The notes beneath the pieces are model-generated. The model was not told the DNA's origin, did not search any database, and worked only from the letters and a program-made list of their open reading frames with translations. Below, piece by piece: positions 10,502 through 22,213 of a stretch of 64,000 bases of DNA. Numbering within the stretch: the first letter of the stretch is position 1; each line of letters opens with the position of its first letter. Source of the DNA: Liolophura sinensis (Eukaryota; Mollusca; Polyplacophora; Chitonida; Chitonidae); the NCBI RefSeq assembly GCF_032854445.1, contig NC_088295.1, positions 51,999,249 through 52,063,248 on the forward strand, given 5' to 3'. The translations under genes were made by a program, and so were the position numbers.

Positions 10502-13500
10502 CAGGGTTCGTACACCTTAGGTATTATGAAAATTAAAGACTTTTTAAAGACTTTTAAGGCTGTCATTCTCCAAAATTAAAGACCAATTTCATCAAGTTGT
10601 TTGTAAAGATCTATTCATTTAATCGTTGTCTTACACCACACAAAGAATTTTTCACTTCTATGATGGCGACTAGCGTATTGCGGCTGGAGGAAGGCAGAGT
10701 ACCCGTGGTAAACCAGCGACCTTTGGTGAGTTATACCAGCTGAACTTGTATGACTGACTCGACATATTGATGAACTGCATGCGATCTGTAATGAACTTAA
10801 TGCGAACGGAAGTCACAACATCCATGTAAAGCCATATAAATAGCAACACCGACTGCATATTGCGATCAAGGCCTCACACAGTGAAAGCATGAGGATCATG
10901 AAAATCCCTTGACACAGGTATTGAAACCACGCTCGTGCAGCCTCAGGTTGATGGACAAGCACCTATATTCGAGATAGCTACACCATCAGCGACCATACTG
11001 AATACGAAGCAAGCCAGAGAGTTAAATTGTAACACTTTTAATTCGAACAAATTCCAGCAGACACAGATTTTAATGTTGAATGAGTCAGTTAAGATAACTG
11101 AACACATTTCAAATCTCAAATGCCAATTCAGGCAAGCACACATTAAGGTAACAGGCAATAAAACAAGAAGTTCAATCACACAGTACGTGTTCAGATAATG
11201 GTTTAGAGCACAGTTTTAATGAGGTCCATTAGGTCTCACTCAGTTTAGATAACTCACTAAAGTCTCTAAAATTTCAGATGCCTGTAGCCTAATTCTTAAG
11301 ATTTTTCAGGATTTCCTCTATTTCTCTGTCAATATCTGTAATACTGTTGGATTTCTCCTTAGCACTTCTCCTGAGGCTGTTGGCTCTTGCCACATAGGTA
11401 ATGTCCCCTGTTGCCTCTGCCCTCTCTGAAAACTCTTCTGATGACTTGTATAAACCTGCTATGTTCTGTTCGATTCTCCTTTTCTTCATTTTCAATTCCT
11501 CTAACTGGTCCATTGTTGACTTTCTTTTCTGTGCTTGTTTATGTGATTCTTTCTGTCTTTTCACATCATCTAGGTGGGCCATATACTTCTGCCTTGCACT
11601 ACCTACAGCAAGCACTAGAGGCTTTGTAAGGTTTACACCTGAAATACCACCAACTGCTGAGAGGTGATCAAGGACTATTCTCTGAGCCATGAAAGATTTT
11701 TCTTGCAAGTTGTCTGTTGCAACTTCTTTATTCACAGAGAATCCCCGCTCCACACTTGCCTGGCCATGTGACAAAATAAGAAGGCTTTTGACAACTCGCC
11801 ATAACTTTTTGGCTTTGTGGGCAAGATGGTCATGCAAAAAAACATCAACTCTCTGGGTATCAAGCTTTGGATTAAATTCACTAAAGCTTGCCTCTGCCAT
11901 TGGAACTTCTTGATCCAAGAACTCTTGGTACTCTCTAATCACATCATCACAATTTGACTCAATGATTTTCTTACTGTCCACCAGACACTTTAACAGTCTC
12001 TTCATCTTTGCTACACAGCCGGATTTGTCCAGAACCATCTGTCTCGGATCTAAACACTTCATGTTACGAACAAGAGTGTAACTCAATGGTGATTTGTTTT
12101 GAAGTTTCTCGACAACGCGAAGTAATGCTTCACGGTGACCCTGTCGCAGCTCAATGAGTTGACGATCTGAAATTTTTTTCTTTGAATGCAACCGCTTTAC
12201 TTCATTTTCTGCTGAAAACCCAAGATCTACTGCTGATACTTCTTTCCACAGCTTTTTGTCTCTTACGTCAAGCTTAATTAGTTTAAGTGGGGTATCAATT
12301 TCTTTTAGAACATCTGCTTTGATCACTGACTGAAGCAGGCTTTTTAGCAAGTAGGAGAGGTCATCTGACATGAAGGGCAGCAGTGGTCTTTCTGCTTGAT
12401 ACATGGTCAGGAATGGTGTCAGCAGTTTGCTTACTGTCAGGAACATATGGATATTTGCATAAAGCAAAACATTCTGACATCCTTCCTGCACAGTTTGAAA
12501 TGACTTTGTCCCAAGGTCTTTCACTTTTTTGTCTTGAACAGCCTTAACAAACATTTTCACATTGTCGAACATCTCCAATGCTCTTTCAGCAACAGGGACA
12601 TTTTCCACCCACCTGTGCTTACAAAACATCAACGGAAATGTGTTGGAACCTGTCAGTTTTGAGAAGTCTTCTCGTCGTGCAGGGGAATCTTTAAACAGCC
12701 AGTACAAAGATGAAAGGAAATTGTGAACACCATTGTCAGATTTAAAGAACCCATCTTTCAGGGCACCGTGGATAACATGAAGTCCACAACTGCCAATGTT
12801 CAGAAATTTGTTTCCAGTGTCTTTTTCGACCTTGTCTTGGAGCATATCAAAAAGTTTCCAATTTACGGATGGCCCATCCATTGATACCTGTTGTAAATTT
12901 GGAAGATTCATCCTCTCAAGATCTTCACACACACTCTCAAGTAGGGCTTCAGCATTTGTATGGCCCAAGAACTGTGATCCCAGATATCTAGTGGAAACAC
13001 AATTTGTGTCCCAAAATCTTACATGTAGGTCAAGCTGCTCATTCTTCGTTACCTTATTGAGGCTTTCATCGAAGCAGAGCACAAATTGTTCTTGTTTTAC
13101 ACGACTTTCCAACAAGGATTTGAAATGTGGAGCAAGTCCAAAACAACACAAATATGCTGTTTTCTTCTCACCACATGTAAATCGTTTCGCAATTTCACTA
13201 TCTGGAAACATGGTTTTGAAAACAGCTTGAATCCCTTCGTTGGATTTGTAGGAATGGTCATGTTGTACAGTGTGAAGCGTCCATATGATCTCTGCTTTGA
13301 CAGTCTCCTCTCTCTCCACAAATGATGTTAATGTTGAGCTGATTGGTCGATCTGAAAAACATGAATTTAAAAATAATTACAACCTGTTAATGATTTTGTT
13401 TCTCTTCCATTAAAATCTGAAATATTAGATAGATACTGAAAAACAAAAAAGAGGAAGGGAACAACTATTGACAAACTTAATTTGATGGTGTCTTCCCTGA

Positions 13501-14436
13501 ATAATACAAATTTGCTACTGTGCACAAATACAGGGCATGCAGAACCCAGAACTGTTTATAATATTAACGTATAGTTGTTATGTGAAACTGTATTATTAAG
13601 GGGGGACTACTCGTGTATTTACATCAAGTTTGTCATAAGTTGTCCCCCCTGATTCGAAATATAACCAGCATGGACCACACATTACCTTGTTGTTGTTGTT
13701 GTGGCATCGGCCGTGACGGACCAGCAGCTGCAGGAGGTTGACTGCTACCTGCCTCATCTGTTGGCCTCTGGGAACTAATAAAATCCGTTATGGATGGGGT
13801 CCACAAGGACATTTTACTGCGCATCAGAGCAATGTGCTTTTTGCCAGACATGTGGACTCGTAATGCTGCTTCCCCCATTGTGCCCAGGCCAAATGATTTG
13901 ACACAAACTTTACATCTCGCCTTGTGTTTATCTGGATCTTTTTCCAACCACCCGACATATTCACTGTTTTCCAGCCATATTTCGTGGAACAAACAATAGC
14001 CAGGCATGTTTAACATTGTTAGCAAGTTCACATACTACGGCTTCCTCGATTCAAACCAATCCCGTCAGAAAACTTTCCTGAGAACCCGCGCAATTTCCGG
14101 ATTCGGAAACCAGCTTTTTCAATGACTACTTATGATGTGGTTCTGTTTCCGATATTACAATCTGCAACACTCGGCAATTTTCGTGTGAAGGGGCTCAAAT
14201 GGGGTTTCTGAAATATGGTGTCTAACCGTATGATTTTCGTGGATGATTCTTAATTGTTAGCTTGTAATATTAATTACTCAGCAATAATTTTTTTCACTGG
14301 TTGCAGTTTATAATTTTTAAAGACTTTTAAAGACCCTGATCTCACTTTTATCAAATTTTAAGGTTTTTAAGGTCCTTAATTAAACACAACGAATATTAAA
14401 GACTTTTAAGGAAATTAAGGCAGCGTACGAACCCTG
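10502..14436 (-). mobile_element. hAT-type DNA transposon, near intact, 3,935 bp
   Basis: The left end CAGGGTTCGTAC at 10502 is the exact reverse complement of GTACGAACCCTG ending at 14436. Inside both ends are several copies of AAAGACTTTTAA-like words (10530-10560 on the left; 14315-14330 and 14390-14410 on the right), as expected for subterminal transposase sites. ATGATA flanks both ends. The element carries one two-exon transposase gene on the minus strand with no stop or frameshift, suggesting recent activity. It sits between NUS1 and POLE2. Confidence 0.9.
11289..14016 (-). CDS. hAT-like transposase with N-terminal zinc finger, two exons
   Basis: Exon 1 is 14016-13686 and exon 2 is 13351-11289, read right to left. 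The intron has GT and AG ends and the junction codon reads Asp; the joined product is 797 residues with no break. Residues 35-61 hold CKVC followed by HxxxxxH, a BED- or C2H2-like finger for DNA binding. A Pro/Gln-rich linker follows (about 88-110). Candidate catalytic acids are Asp205 in LCFDESL, Asp269 in SMDGPS and Glu645 in ASVERGFS, the D-D-E order of hAT enzymes; CGLHVIHGAL and the RW of CKHRW also match hAT landmarks. The C-terminus is Lys/Glu-rich and probably coiled coil. I took the first ATG at 14016; one at 14007 is equally possible. It presumably mobilises the surrounding element. Confidence 0.88.
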
Positions 14437-14633
14437 ATGATAGCAGTCAGCAGACCATGTGGTAGTTTACATTTTGCTTTCCATATGATCCCATATGTCA
14501 ATTCAGTTATACTCCACTGAACCTGAGGAGAACAAAAACTCAGCAAATACATGCTACACATTTCAAATTTTGTGTACACGACACGTGCATGTTTAACCTC
14601 AATCATATCCATCCGTTCCAAACTTATTTTAAT

Positions 14634-14845
14634 TATTTGATCGATGTTTTATGCCGTACTCAAGAATATTTAACTTATACGATGACAGCATTATGCATTT
14701 GAGCAGAGCCTAGGGCAAACCCACAACCTTCTGCAGGTTGCTGGCAGACCTTTCCACCGCCTGATATGGACTTCAACTTATCACATTAGTGAGAGGCTCT
14801 TTGGTCATTGCGCCGCTTTGGCCTACCAAACACCTCGGCCCCCAT
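14634..14845 (-). mobile_element. SINE-A copy, diverged
   Basis: Reverse-complement tail GATCGATGTTTTATGCCGTA and ACTCAAGAATATTT at the left, head fragment CCTCGGCCCCC at the right. It is more mutated than other copies and lies just outside the hAT element. Confidence 0.85.
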
Positions 14846-15009
14846 CTGTCTTAATAATGTGTAAGAAACACATTTGGTTACAACAAATCAAAACGAAATG
14901 GTTGTAGCCTAGTGGTCTAGAGGCCGGCCACAAGGCCAAAAAACTGTAGAGCACATACATCTAGTAAGAAAGGGGGCGTATATAAATTAATTTTTTGTAA
15001 ATGAAACAT

Positions 15010-15223
15010 AGCCCAGCGTAATGACCCAGGAGCCTCTCACCAATGTGGTTCCTGTGAGTTCATGCTGGCTTCCTCTTCGGCCGTAAGTGGGAAGGTCTCG
15101 GAGCAACCTGTGGATGGTCGTGGGTTCCCCCAGGCACTGCCTGGTTTCCTCCCACCATGATGCTGGCCGTCGTCGTATAAGTGAAATATTCTTGAGCACG
15201 GCATAAAACAAATAAATAAATAA
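15010..15223 (+). mobile_element. SINE-A copy, 5' truncated
   Basis: It begins at GCCCAGCGTAATGACCCAGG, lacks the A box, has a short deletion at the B box, and ends TTCTTGAGCACGGCATAAAA plus AAATAAATAAATAA. Confidence 0.9.
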
Positions 15224-16065
15224 CTCAAACATGTCGCCAATTATATTTTTAACTGAGAAATAGGTAAAAATGTGTGTGAAGTGTTTAGTTTATATGACTT
15301 GCATTTAGCCAGACTGCAATCAACATATCATGAACTGATTTCTGGTACATTGGAATGTGAGACGTGGCAAGTTGTCCAGTAATCAGTGGATGTGACTGGA
15401 TTTCAGAATATCAACCAGTGAGCTAACCAACGTGGGTTGTCTTGTCCAATAAATGCTCTAGCTGAATGAATTGCTGAATATGACTGAAGTCAGGATCAAT
15501 GGGGGAACAGACATCTTAAGTCAAGAAAGTGCGTATTATGGCACGTAGTGGGGTAGATTACAGGTGTTCCACAAGACAATTATTATTTTATACATGGGTC
15601 TTTACTCAAGCCAGATGACCAGAGAATTTGTGAGGAAAGACTGTTTAAGAGATTCCAAATAACTGATAAACTGGAACGTCTAACAATATGGTATGTGTGA
15701 CAATGTGACAAAGTGGTCTCTATCAAATTGCATATATGGCCTCTCAAGTACTGTCGAATTGACACCAGCTTCAGGGACAGCGAATACCAAGAATTTGACC
15801 TTAGAAACAAAATGGTATTGGCATGCAGTTTTAATAGGCCTATTTGAAAATGTCAAAATTTACATACTTACAAATTCTTATGTATAAACAGGAGTGTGGA
15901 GGTTATGATGTAATTTTTAATAATGATTAATATGTGTATATTTTTACAACATGCATTACAATTATACATAAAATACAGCACATGTTTACAGAGAAATATC
16001 CTTAACCCTTAGTAGAGAGCACTTGATAATACTCAGAGCAAATGACCTCGTACACATCTCATGAT
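15224..16065. other. Intergenic spacer, no recognised feature
   Basis: AT-rich. No ORF with recognisable motifs and no repeat I can define. Confidence 0.45.
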
Positions 16066-16232
16066 CAGGGTCTGGTTGTTCACCAGTGGTTTAAGACTTA
16101 GATTTAACTTTATACCAAGTCTTCAGTTTTGTACTTGGTCTAAAAAACATTGTGTAACATTATCTTACATATGAACTTAAACTGCTGCTGTTACACTTTT
16201 TGGCTAATACATTTTCGAACAACTGGGCCCTG
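16066..16232. mobile_element. MITE-like element with GTTGTTC inverted ends
   Basis: The left end CAGGGTCTGGTTGTTCA is inverted at the right as GAACAACTGGGCCCTG (reverse complement CAGGGCCCAGTTGTTC). The inside is non-coding and only ~167 bp long, as in a non-autonomous DNA element. No clear target duplication was found, so the boundaries are tentative. Confidence 0.6.
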
Positions 16233-17253
16233 GTGCTAAAGCTTAGTTCACATTCTAAAAATTGTATTTCAATGAATGCTAAAAATTTTGCCATATAAAA
16301 CATAAGTCCTCAGAAGATGACATAGACACATCCCTCTCACCACACCAACTAAACTCATTTTTTCTTATCTAATCACAAAGAAGCCTTTCACAAATTTTAA
16401 ACTACCTGTACCTTAATTTGTTTCATCCTAGAATGAAAACATTTTTTTCCAGAACACACAAAATTCAGCCAATTCTAGTTGTGCTTATCTCAGTGATACT
16501 CACTGAAGGGCACCTGGCGGATTGACGGCTTGCATAAAAAAATATAAATATTAAATTTATGGATTTTAAAATCTAATGAAACTAATGGGCTAGCTGTGCA
16601 TAGGATATACATGTACTTTACTGATGGCACACAGAGAATCATATTTTGGCTTAGCATTACACTGTACCAAGATAATGAATTATCCACATCAAAAACGTTC
16701 TGATTAATAATATCTTAAACCAAACATTCACCTGGAGTGCCTAACAACCTTTACAATTTAGAACACTTCAAGGTTTCTTGCTGAGGAAAAATCTCATTTT
16801 GCACCAGTTTTCAATTATCTGTATCACAGTATGAAGAGGTCGATTCAAGTACTCGTCCAACATTGCGCATGCCATGACACATACAAACAAAGGCTTTAAT
16901 AATAACTATTCCTATAGGAAAAGACAAGACAGAGAACTTTCATCAGCATACATACCACAAAAAACTATCAAAAATTATCTTGCATCATTGATGCCTTGAT
17001 ACACATATGGTCAACAGTGCCCATCTCAAATATATTTTATTCTATATTCTAGAAAGGTTAAAATCAAACAAGTAAATATATTTTTATATAGAACTGTTAC
17101 CCTTGTCTGGATGATATTGTCTTCTTGTCTTTTCTTTAATTAATAAGTACTCAATTAAGGGCAAAACTCTCTGGCGCTAGCTAGTCCAATCATGGTCAGG
17201 CATTTGATTTCTAGATCAACCTGTCCAGTCACCTATGTAGCGCAGAGGAAACA
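16233..17253. other. Spacer downstream of POLE2, with possible poly(A) signal
   Basis: No gene seen. On the minus strand an AATAAA lies at 17041-17036, about 215 bp after the POLE2 stop, and could end its transcript. Not tested against transcripts. Confidence 0.35.
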
Positions 17254-18825
17254 CTACTCTTCTATCTTGCTGTCCTCAATCTGTCTAGAAGCAGGCAAAT
17301 ACACTTTGAAACTAAATCCTGTACGAGGGAAGGAGCCAGGGTTCATAACTGTTGTGTCTGTCTGCATCACATAGAAAGGGTCAAACTTATCAGCACACAC
17401 AATCAGATCAGGCAGTGGATAGATCCGCAATGCATTATCGTAGGCCCAGTACACTGGTGACACATGCAGAGGCAAGGGCGACAAATGGCCCTGGCTAATT
17501 ACTGTCTTTGCGAAATGGGAAGGAATATTGTTATCAGTAGGAAATTTGACACAGTTACGGCACATCTTTGTTACAATGTCCTCCCTGAAAACAACGATCT
17601 CCTGCGTGCAGTACTGGATGCGGCAAGGGTTACTGGCAAACACAGCAGTCGGCAACTTACTTGTGACTCCTGTAGTCAAACAGCTTGGGATGGCTGTTCG
17701 TGGAAGTATTGTTGCCATTCCACAATCATTGGGACCAGGAACAAAAACAAATCTACTGTTTTCGACAAGCTCCTTGTATTCACTGATAAGATTGCCCAGG
17801 CTCTGCAAGTTTTCCTTTAAAATCGAACTGTGGGAATTTCCATACGATGCAGACAGAAAATTTCCACAAAAAACAAAACACGTAGGAGGAAATTCTGCAT
17901 AACCAGAGAAAAGCAATCTGAGCTTATCCATCACTCTGGTGTCATCCAGCCAGACATCTGAGAGAAAAACTAGCATAGAATCAGCATTTTCTTCCAGCTG
18001 TTTCAACTTAACAGATGTCCTTGCACTTGTTGGTGATGGACCTCCAAAGAAATTAATGTTGCCAAAAAAAGAGCAGGTTTGTTTTGCGGGCTCTGGTGGT
18101 GGAAAACCAAATGCATTAACATGGAACACTTCATCTTCGTACTTTCCCTCTGCCAATACAAAACAGTTTTCTGTGAATAGTCCACTGTGGAAGTTCGCCT
18201 TTGACAGATCCAGTTGTACCACACCAGTTGGGTCTTCCAAGAACCACTTGCCTTCCTTCAGCTGTGACAACATCCCCAATACTATTATCTCACCCATTTT
18301 TGTCGAACTTCCAAGCAGGTATTCGATGGGTTTAAGCTGGAATTTCCGGTTCTGTAACTCTTTGACTGTACCAACTGCCGGTGGTGTGAACAGCTCGTGA
18401 CGTGCAGTGCGCTGATGGAGGATAGCATAGTGCTCCCTGAACAGGTTAACTTTATCACTGGCGGAACCATGAAGTGTAGGTGCCCCTATGGCAAGTTCAC
18501 TATTTGGCAGGAACCGTTTTCTGGCAGACACGTAAGTAAATCTAGGCACCGAAAAAGCATCGATGACCAAGAAGGCGTTTTCACTATCGTCACTGTGTTC
18601 GGCATTGCATTCCTTCACAGCTGCCTCGCAAGCTGCGCGGTCTACGAGGGCACTTTTTAACGACTGTTTCAGCAAACACTCGATAATCTTGTCAAGCCAT
18701 TTCTCTCTAGCATTGGGACTTAGCGGACCCAGCACCTCAACGAGGTACTTACTGGCTTCACTCCGAGGAGTTAAACCATGCATCTTAAAATTACTCACGA
18801 TACGGCTTTTCTCGTGAGAAGCCAT
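17254..18825 (-). CDS. POLE2: POLE2, DNA polymerase epsilon subunit 2 (intronless)
   Basis: One open frame of 523 residues from ATG at 18825 to TAG at 17256-17254, close to the ~527 residues of vertebrate POLE2. POLE2 is the B-subunit of the leading-strand replicase Pol epsilon and helps assemble the CMG helicase-polymerase complex in the nucleus. Family words run the whole length: an N-terminal helical domain (about 1-75); FRERY-like and LHQRTARHELFTPP (about 135-150); LGMLSQLKEGKWFLEDPTG and LDLSKANFHSGL in the OB-fold part; FHVNAFGFPP; NINFFGGPS; VFLSDVWLDD; FVFVPGP; NPCRIQYCTQEIVVFRED; PLPDLIVCADKFDPF; and NPGSFPRTGFSFKVY near the end. The phosphodiesterase-like C-terminal domain is catalytically dead in this family. 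No introns interrupt it, which is unusual for an animal gene and could mean a retrocopy. No poly(A) remnant or target duplication was seen. Confidence 0.96.
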   Translation of the reverse strand: MASHEKSRIVSNFKMHGLTPRSEASKYLVEVLGPLSPNAREKWLDKIIECLLKQSLKSALVDRAACEAAVKECNAEHSDDSENAFLVIDAFSVPRFTYVSARKRFLPNSELAIGAPTLHGSASDKVNLFREHYAILHQRTARHELFTPPAVGTVKELQNRKFQLKPIEYLLGSSTKMGEIIVLGMLSQLKEGKWFLEDPTGVVQLDLSKANFHSGLFTENCFVLAEGKYEDEVFHVNAFGFPPPEPAKQTCSFFGNINFFGGPSPTSARTSVKLKQLEENADSMLVFLSDVWLDDTRVMDKLRLLFSGYAEFPPTCFVFCGNFLSASYGNSHSSILKENLQSLGNLISEYKELVENSRFVFVPGPNDCGMATILPRTAIPSCLTTGVTSKLPTAVFASNPCRIQYCTQEIVVFREDIVTKMCRNCVKFPTDNNIPSHFAKTVISQGHLSPLPLHVSPVYWAYDNALRIYPLPDLIVCADKFDPFYVMQTDTTVMNPGSFPRTGFSFKVYLPASRQIEDSKIEE

Positions 18826-19115
18826 TTTCCAAGTTTAGCGCCAAGTCTCGTGTTCACTTCAGAAATAACAATGCGAGGTTAGTGAGGATGGGATACACAA
18901 CTTTTGAAGGCGGAAAAACGAACGTGTCGCAGCGAGTTTTATTCTACAGCGTTACATTGTTATCCTTATGCTTTATGACTTAAACCAAAGATCTGAATCG
19001 ACAATAGCTAAATGTATCATCCATGGTTATAAACATGTGACACCTTCCTGTGGAACCCCACCGGAAGCTTTGAAGTTGTCGGGAGCGTTGTTGTTGTTGT
19101 TATAGACAGACAAGC
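18826..19115. promoter_or_regulatory. Possible bidirectional promoter between POLE2 and the next + strand exon
   Basis: Only 290 bp separate the POLE2 start codon (minus strand) from a plus-strand ATG at 19116 followed after 11 bp by the strong donor GTAAGTAT. The spacer has CG-containing words denser than the surrounding AT-rich DNA. Divergent housekeeping starts of this kind are often shared promoters. This is inferred from spacing and composition only. Confidence 0.4.
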
Positions 19116-19126
19116 ATGTCGGTGTT
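19116..19126 (+). other. Candidate first exon end (ATG + donor)
   Basis: ATGTCGGTGTT followed by GTAAGTAT. It could be the first exon of the RWD-RING gene, but its phase does not join exon 22372-22531 in frame, so it would need another exon between or be 5' leader. Uncertain. Confidence 0.3.
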
Positions 19127-19589
19127 GTAAGTATCATTTTTTCTCTAACGATTTGATTTCCTTTGACATTTTGTGCTAATATGAAATAAGCAAACCCTAA
19201 GACCGAACGTAGTGTATAGAGGTCTATTAGGCAAATAAATCACGACGTACAGGTGAAACAGTAGGCCTACTGTGCTGAAAAGAACTTGTGTTGACGCACG
19301 ATGACACGGTTCATTCATCCGAATAATGAACGAAAACTAATGGGGAATGACAGCGCTAAGTTTATGTGATGAATGCTCCCTTACAAAAAGGAAAGCAATG
19401 ACACTGATATTACCGGGAATGACACTGACACTCCACTATACACAATACTTCAGGAACTAATTACTACTACTCTAACTAAGGATGTGGATAAAAAGCAGCA
19501 AGGCTGTATTTATGTAGAAACTAGTTCTGAATATCTCTACCTTTGCTTACACCCTGGTAGAGCTATGAATACTTATATATTTAGTTTTG

Positions 19590-19790
19590 TAGGAGTAGTG
19601 TCAGAGTTTTACCACCTCACACCTCAGGCACTTATTGCGTGTCTCCTGCAAAAGTACAGCACTGCGCAAATATTCGCAATGCAGTTTTGGAGGCCTAACC
19701 TTTATCCTTTAGCAGCCTGCTGGTATCAGTCGCCACACGTTGAAATGAAACCTATCTGTTTCGATGGCTGTGGTGAGTGTAAACAATAAT
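19590..19790 (+). repeat. Dispersed repeat shared with 61960-62130
   Basis: Words such as CACCTCAGG, TCTCCTGCAAAAG and CA.TTTTGGA recur in the same order at 61960-62065. A 138-codon open frame runs through it (19373-19789) but has no recognisable motif. Confidence 0.5.
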
Positions 19791-20086
19791 GTTGACACCC
19801 GTGTGTGGAGAGTTCCCACCGAAGCTGCCTTAATAAAGATGATTTTAGAGCCTACAAGTGCTGCAATATTTCACCGACACAGATGAGAACTGCTAACAAA
19901 AGGACTGGCCCACTTGTGTGGTCAAAAGTGACTAAGTCAGTTCTGCAAAATTTTGAACAGGGTCAAATGCTAGGTATATAAGTAGGAAAGTTACTTGGGG
20001 CGATGAACTTTAAATCCAGCAGGCTGCTTAGGGAAAAAGGTGAAATTGTAGTGCACATATTTCTTCAGATCTGTACTTTCTCAGGA

Positions 20087-20432
20087 CCGTTGGTAGTGGG
20101 TCTGCTTCGGGAGCAGAAGATCAAGGATCAATCTTAGGGTTGAGTCACACCTAAGGCTTTAAAGAGGAAGTTGTAACTTCCTCGCTTGGCATTCAGCATG
20201 AAGGGAATAGTGCAACGACTGGTTGACCCGTATAAGTATAATGGCTTGGACGGGGCGGCTTACATGCTTTTGGTAAGGTGCACGTCTCAGTGAAGGTGCA
20301 CTAGATAAAAGAGAGGTGGAAATCCGTCCTTCGACAAGAAGGCACATTACATACAGCCTAAGGATTCTTTCGTCGTCATATGACTGAAAAATTGTTGAGT
20401 ACGACGTTTAACCCCCAAGCACTCACTCACTC
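20087..20432 (+). mobile_element. SINE-B copy with perfect 12-bp TSD
   Basis: Same body order as 5021-5380 (GAGGAAGTTGTAACTTCCTC, GCTTGGACGGGG, GGCACATTACATACAG, TTGTTGAGTACGACGTTTAA, then CACT repeats). ACTTTCTCAGGA is repeated exactly at 20075-20086 and 20433-20444. The head is slightly 5' truncated. Confidence 0.93.
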
Positions 20433-20444
20433 ACTTTCTCAGGA

Positions 20445-22006
20445 GACACAAGATAAGTGTTTGAGGTGCAAGACAGCAGAATTCTGGCACTACTCCAGGC
20501 AAGATTCATAACCCTACTGGAGTTTAAGCAAAGGTAGAGATTTAGCCCTAAATACAAGGATTGACTTAACCTGTACTCCTCGGTTTCAGTGTGCTCTCCT
20601 CAACATAGTGATGTTGTCTTTCCACTTTATGACATAGTTGTCCATAATCCTTGTCAGTTTCTGTCCAACGAACACTGGACCAAACCAGCTTGTACATGGC
20701 TATAGCAGCTGATCAGCCATGTTTGACAGTGTTTGATTTTTGTTCTGCAATACTTGGAGACTGCTGAGTACGCTTTCAGCTTTTTTCCAAGTAGGCCTCC
20801 ATATAAGGTAATGCAGGAAATAGAGAAATTTCCAGAATTGTTGAGTGAGTTTCCAACATGGCATGTGAATGGCATATGATGCTTGTAGGTCATCTACTCC
20901 GGGTAAATCGGTGCTTGCATACAGGACTATGTTTCTACGTGAACATAGCCCCATAGAGCTACCTAGTAAGGAATGTTACTCTAGGGATATGGAATAACAC
21001 TAGTATCACCTGGAATTACATAGCTCTGCAGAGCTGTGATAACATGTACTGTCTATGCGTATAGGGTTCATGTCTTTTTATAATAGTCTGCTAGCCGACA
21101 TCAATGAAAACAAAGCTTCTGTAATAGAACCGCATATCCACTTTTTCAGCATTCTCAGGATCTGACAAGGTATGAAACAAATGTGACACAACAAACGCCG
21201 CTATGCCAGTGGTAAACCCTTAATCGTGCCTATTTAACCTGATAGTGCCGAACCCTGTTTCGCACGGATTCAAATCCCAAGAATGCAAGACATTTGAGGG
21301 ATTTTACGAGGTATGGAACAAGGTTCAGTGGTATCGGGTTACCGGTACTCAACAAGCACCAAGACAAAGTTGTTTATGTCTACTTACCATGAGAAAAAGT
21401 GGAAAATTTCCTTTTTGCATTTTACATTTCCATTTTGCAAGGACATACATTGGCCGATACAGTCACCCATACGCAGAGTAAGCTCAACTTCATGTTAGAA
21501 TTTGCGTTTATTTGATTTCAGCCTTTGAGCCATTTTTAAATAATCATAAAACAAAATGTCGCCAATTTACGCCTGTCTGTTCTTGTAGCATGGGTCCATC
21601 TGGGTGCATTAGCAGGAAGATAATAAATGTTCATCACAGCACCTAATCCATATAGTTTAATTCTCCTGTTCATCAGGGACAGTGCATGTGCACCTATGTG
21701 GAACAGCAGGGCTTTTCAAGAAATACAGGAATGTAGTGTTGACAAAAATTAAACTCGCTAAGAAAACGCTTATGGGACCCTTAATTGTTGTGCGGAAATG
21801 TGATGTAACGAAACTTAAACATGACCCAGTTTTGGATATTTTTGAAAAAAGGCGCATGGATTTCAAATGGGCAATTTTCTCAGTTTTCATTGGTTGCGAT
21901 TGTGGCCCCCACTTTCTTTATTGCTTCCTATGTGCCCCTGTCTCAGTAGTTCTTTGTGTATTTGTTTTTGATTGCCTTTTTGTGATGTCAGCCCAGACAA
22001 CAAACT
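20445..22006. other. Spacer or 5' intron of the RWD-RING gene; nothing firm
   Basis: An open frame at 21682-22011 (109 codons, hydrophobic C-terminal half) has no recognisable family signature. No repeat was defined. Confidence 0.35.
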
Positions 22007-22018
22007 TATAGACTGCTG

Positions 22019-22213
22019 ATGCGGTTGCTATGAGTTCAAGTCCAGCTCATGCTGGCTTCCTCTCCGGTCGTATGTGGGAACGTCTGGCAGCGGATGGTCG
22101 TGGGTTTCCCCCCGGGCTCTGCCCGGTTGCCACCCACCATAATGCTGGCCACCGTCATATAAGTGAAATATCCTTGAGTACGGCGTAAAACACCAATCAA
22201 ATAAATAAATAAA
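22019..22213 (+). mobile_element. SINE-A copy, 5' truncated, 12-bp TSD
   Basis: It starts at ATGCGGTTGCTATGAGTTCA just before the B box and ends in AATAAATAAATAAA. TATAGACTGCTG is repeated at 22007-22018 and 22214-22225. Confidence 0.92.

Noticed and set aside
12796-13325. Plus-strand ORFs opposite the transposase
   Set aside because: They are shadows of the 797-residue minus-strand transposase, which has motifs and conserved splice sites.
10502-14436. Assignment of the transposon to P, piggyBac or Dada families
   Set aside because: piggyBac would need TTAA flanks. The RW, CxxH-like and SVERGFS landmarks fit hAT better than P or Dada, despite the 6-bp duplication.
17464-18817. Plus-strand ORFs opposite POLE2 (up to 153 codons)
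   Set aside because: They are antisense shadows of a confidently identified gene.
21682-22011. 109-codon plus-strand ORF as a membrane protein gene
   Set aside because: No recognised motif, no homologue recalled and no compatible splice signals with the neighbouring exons.
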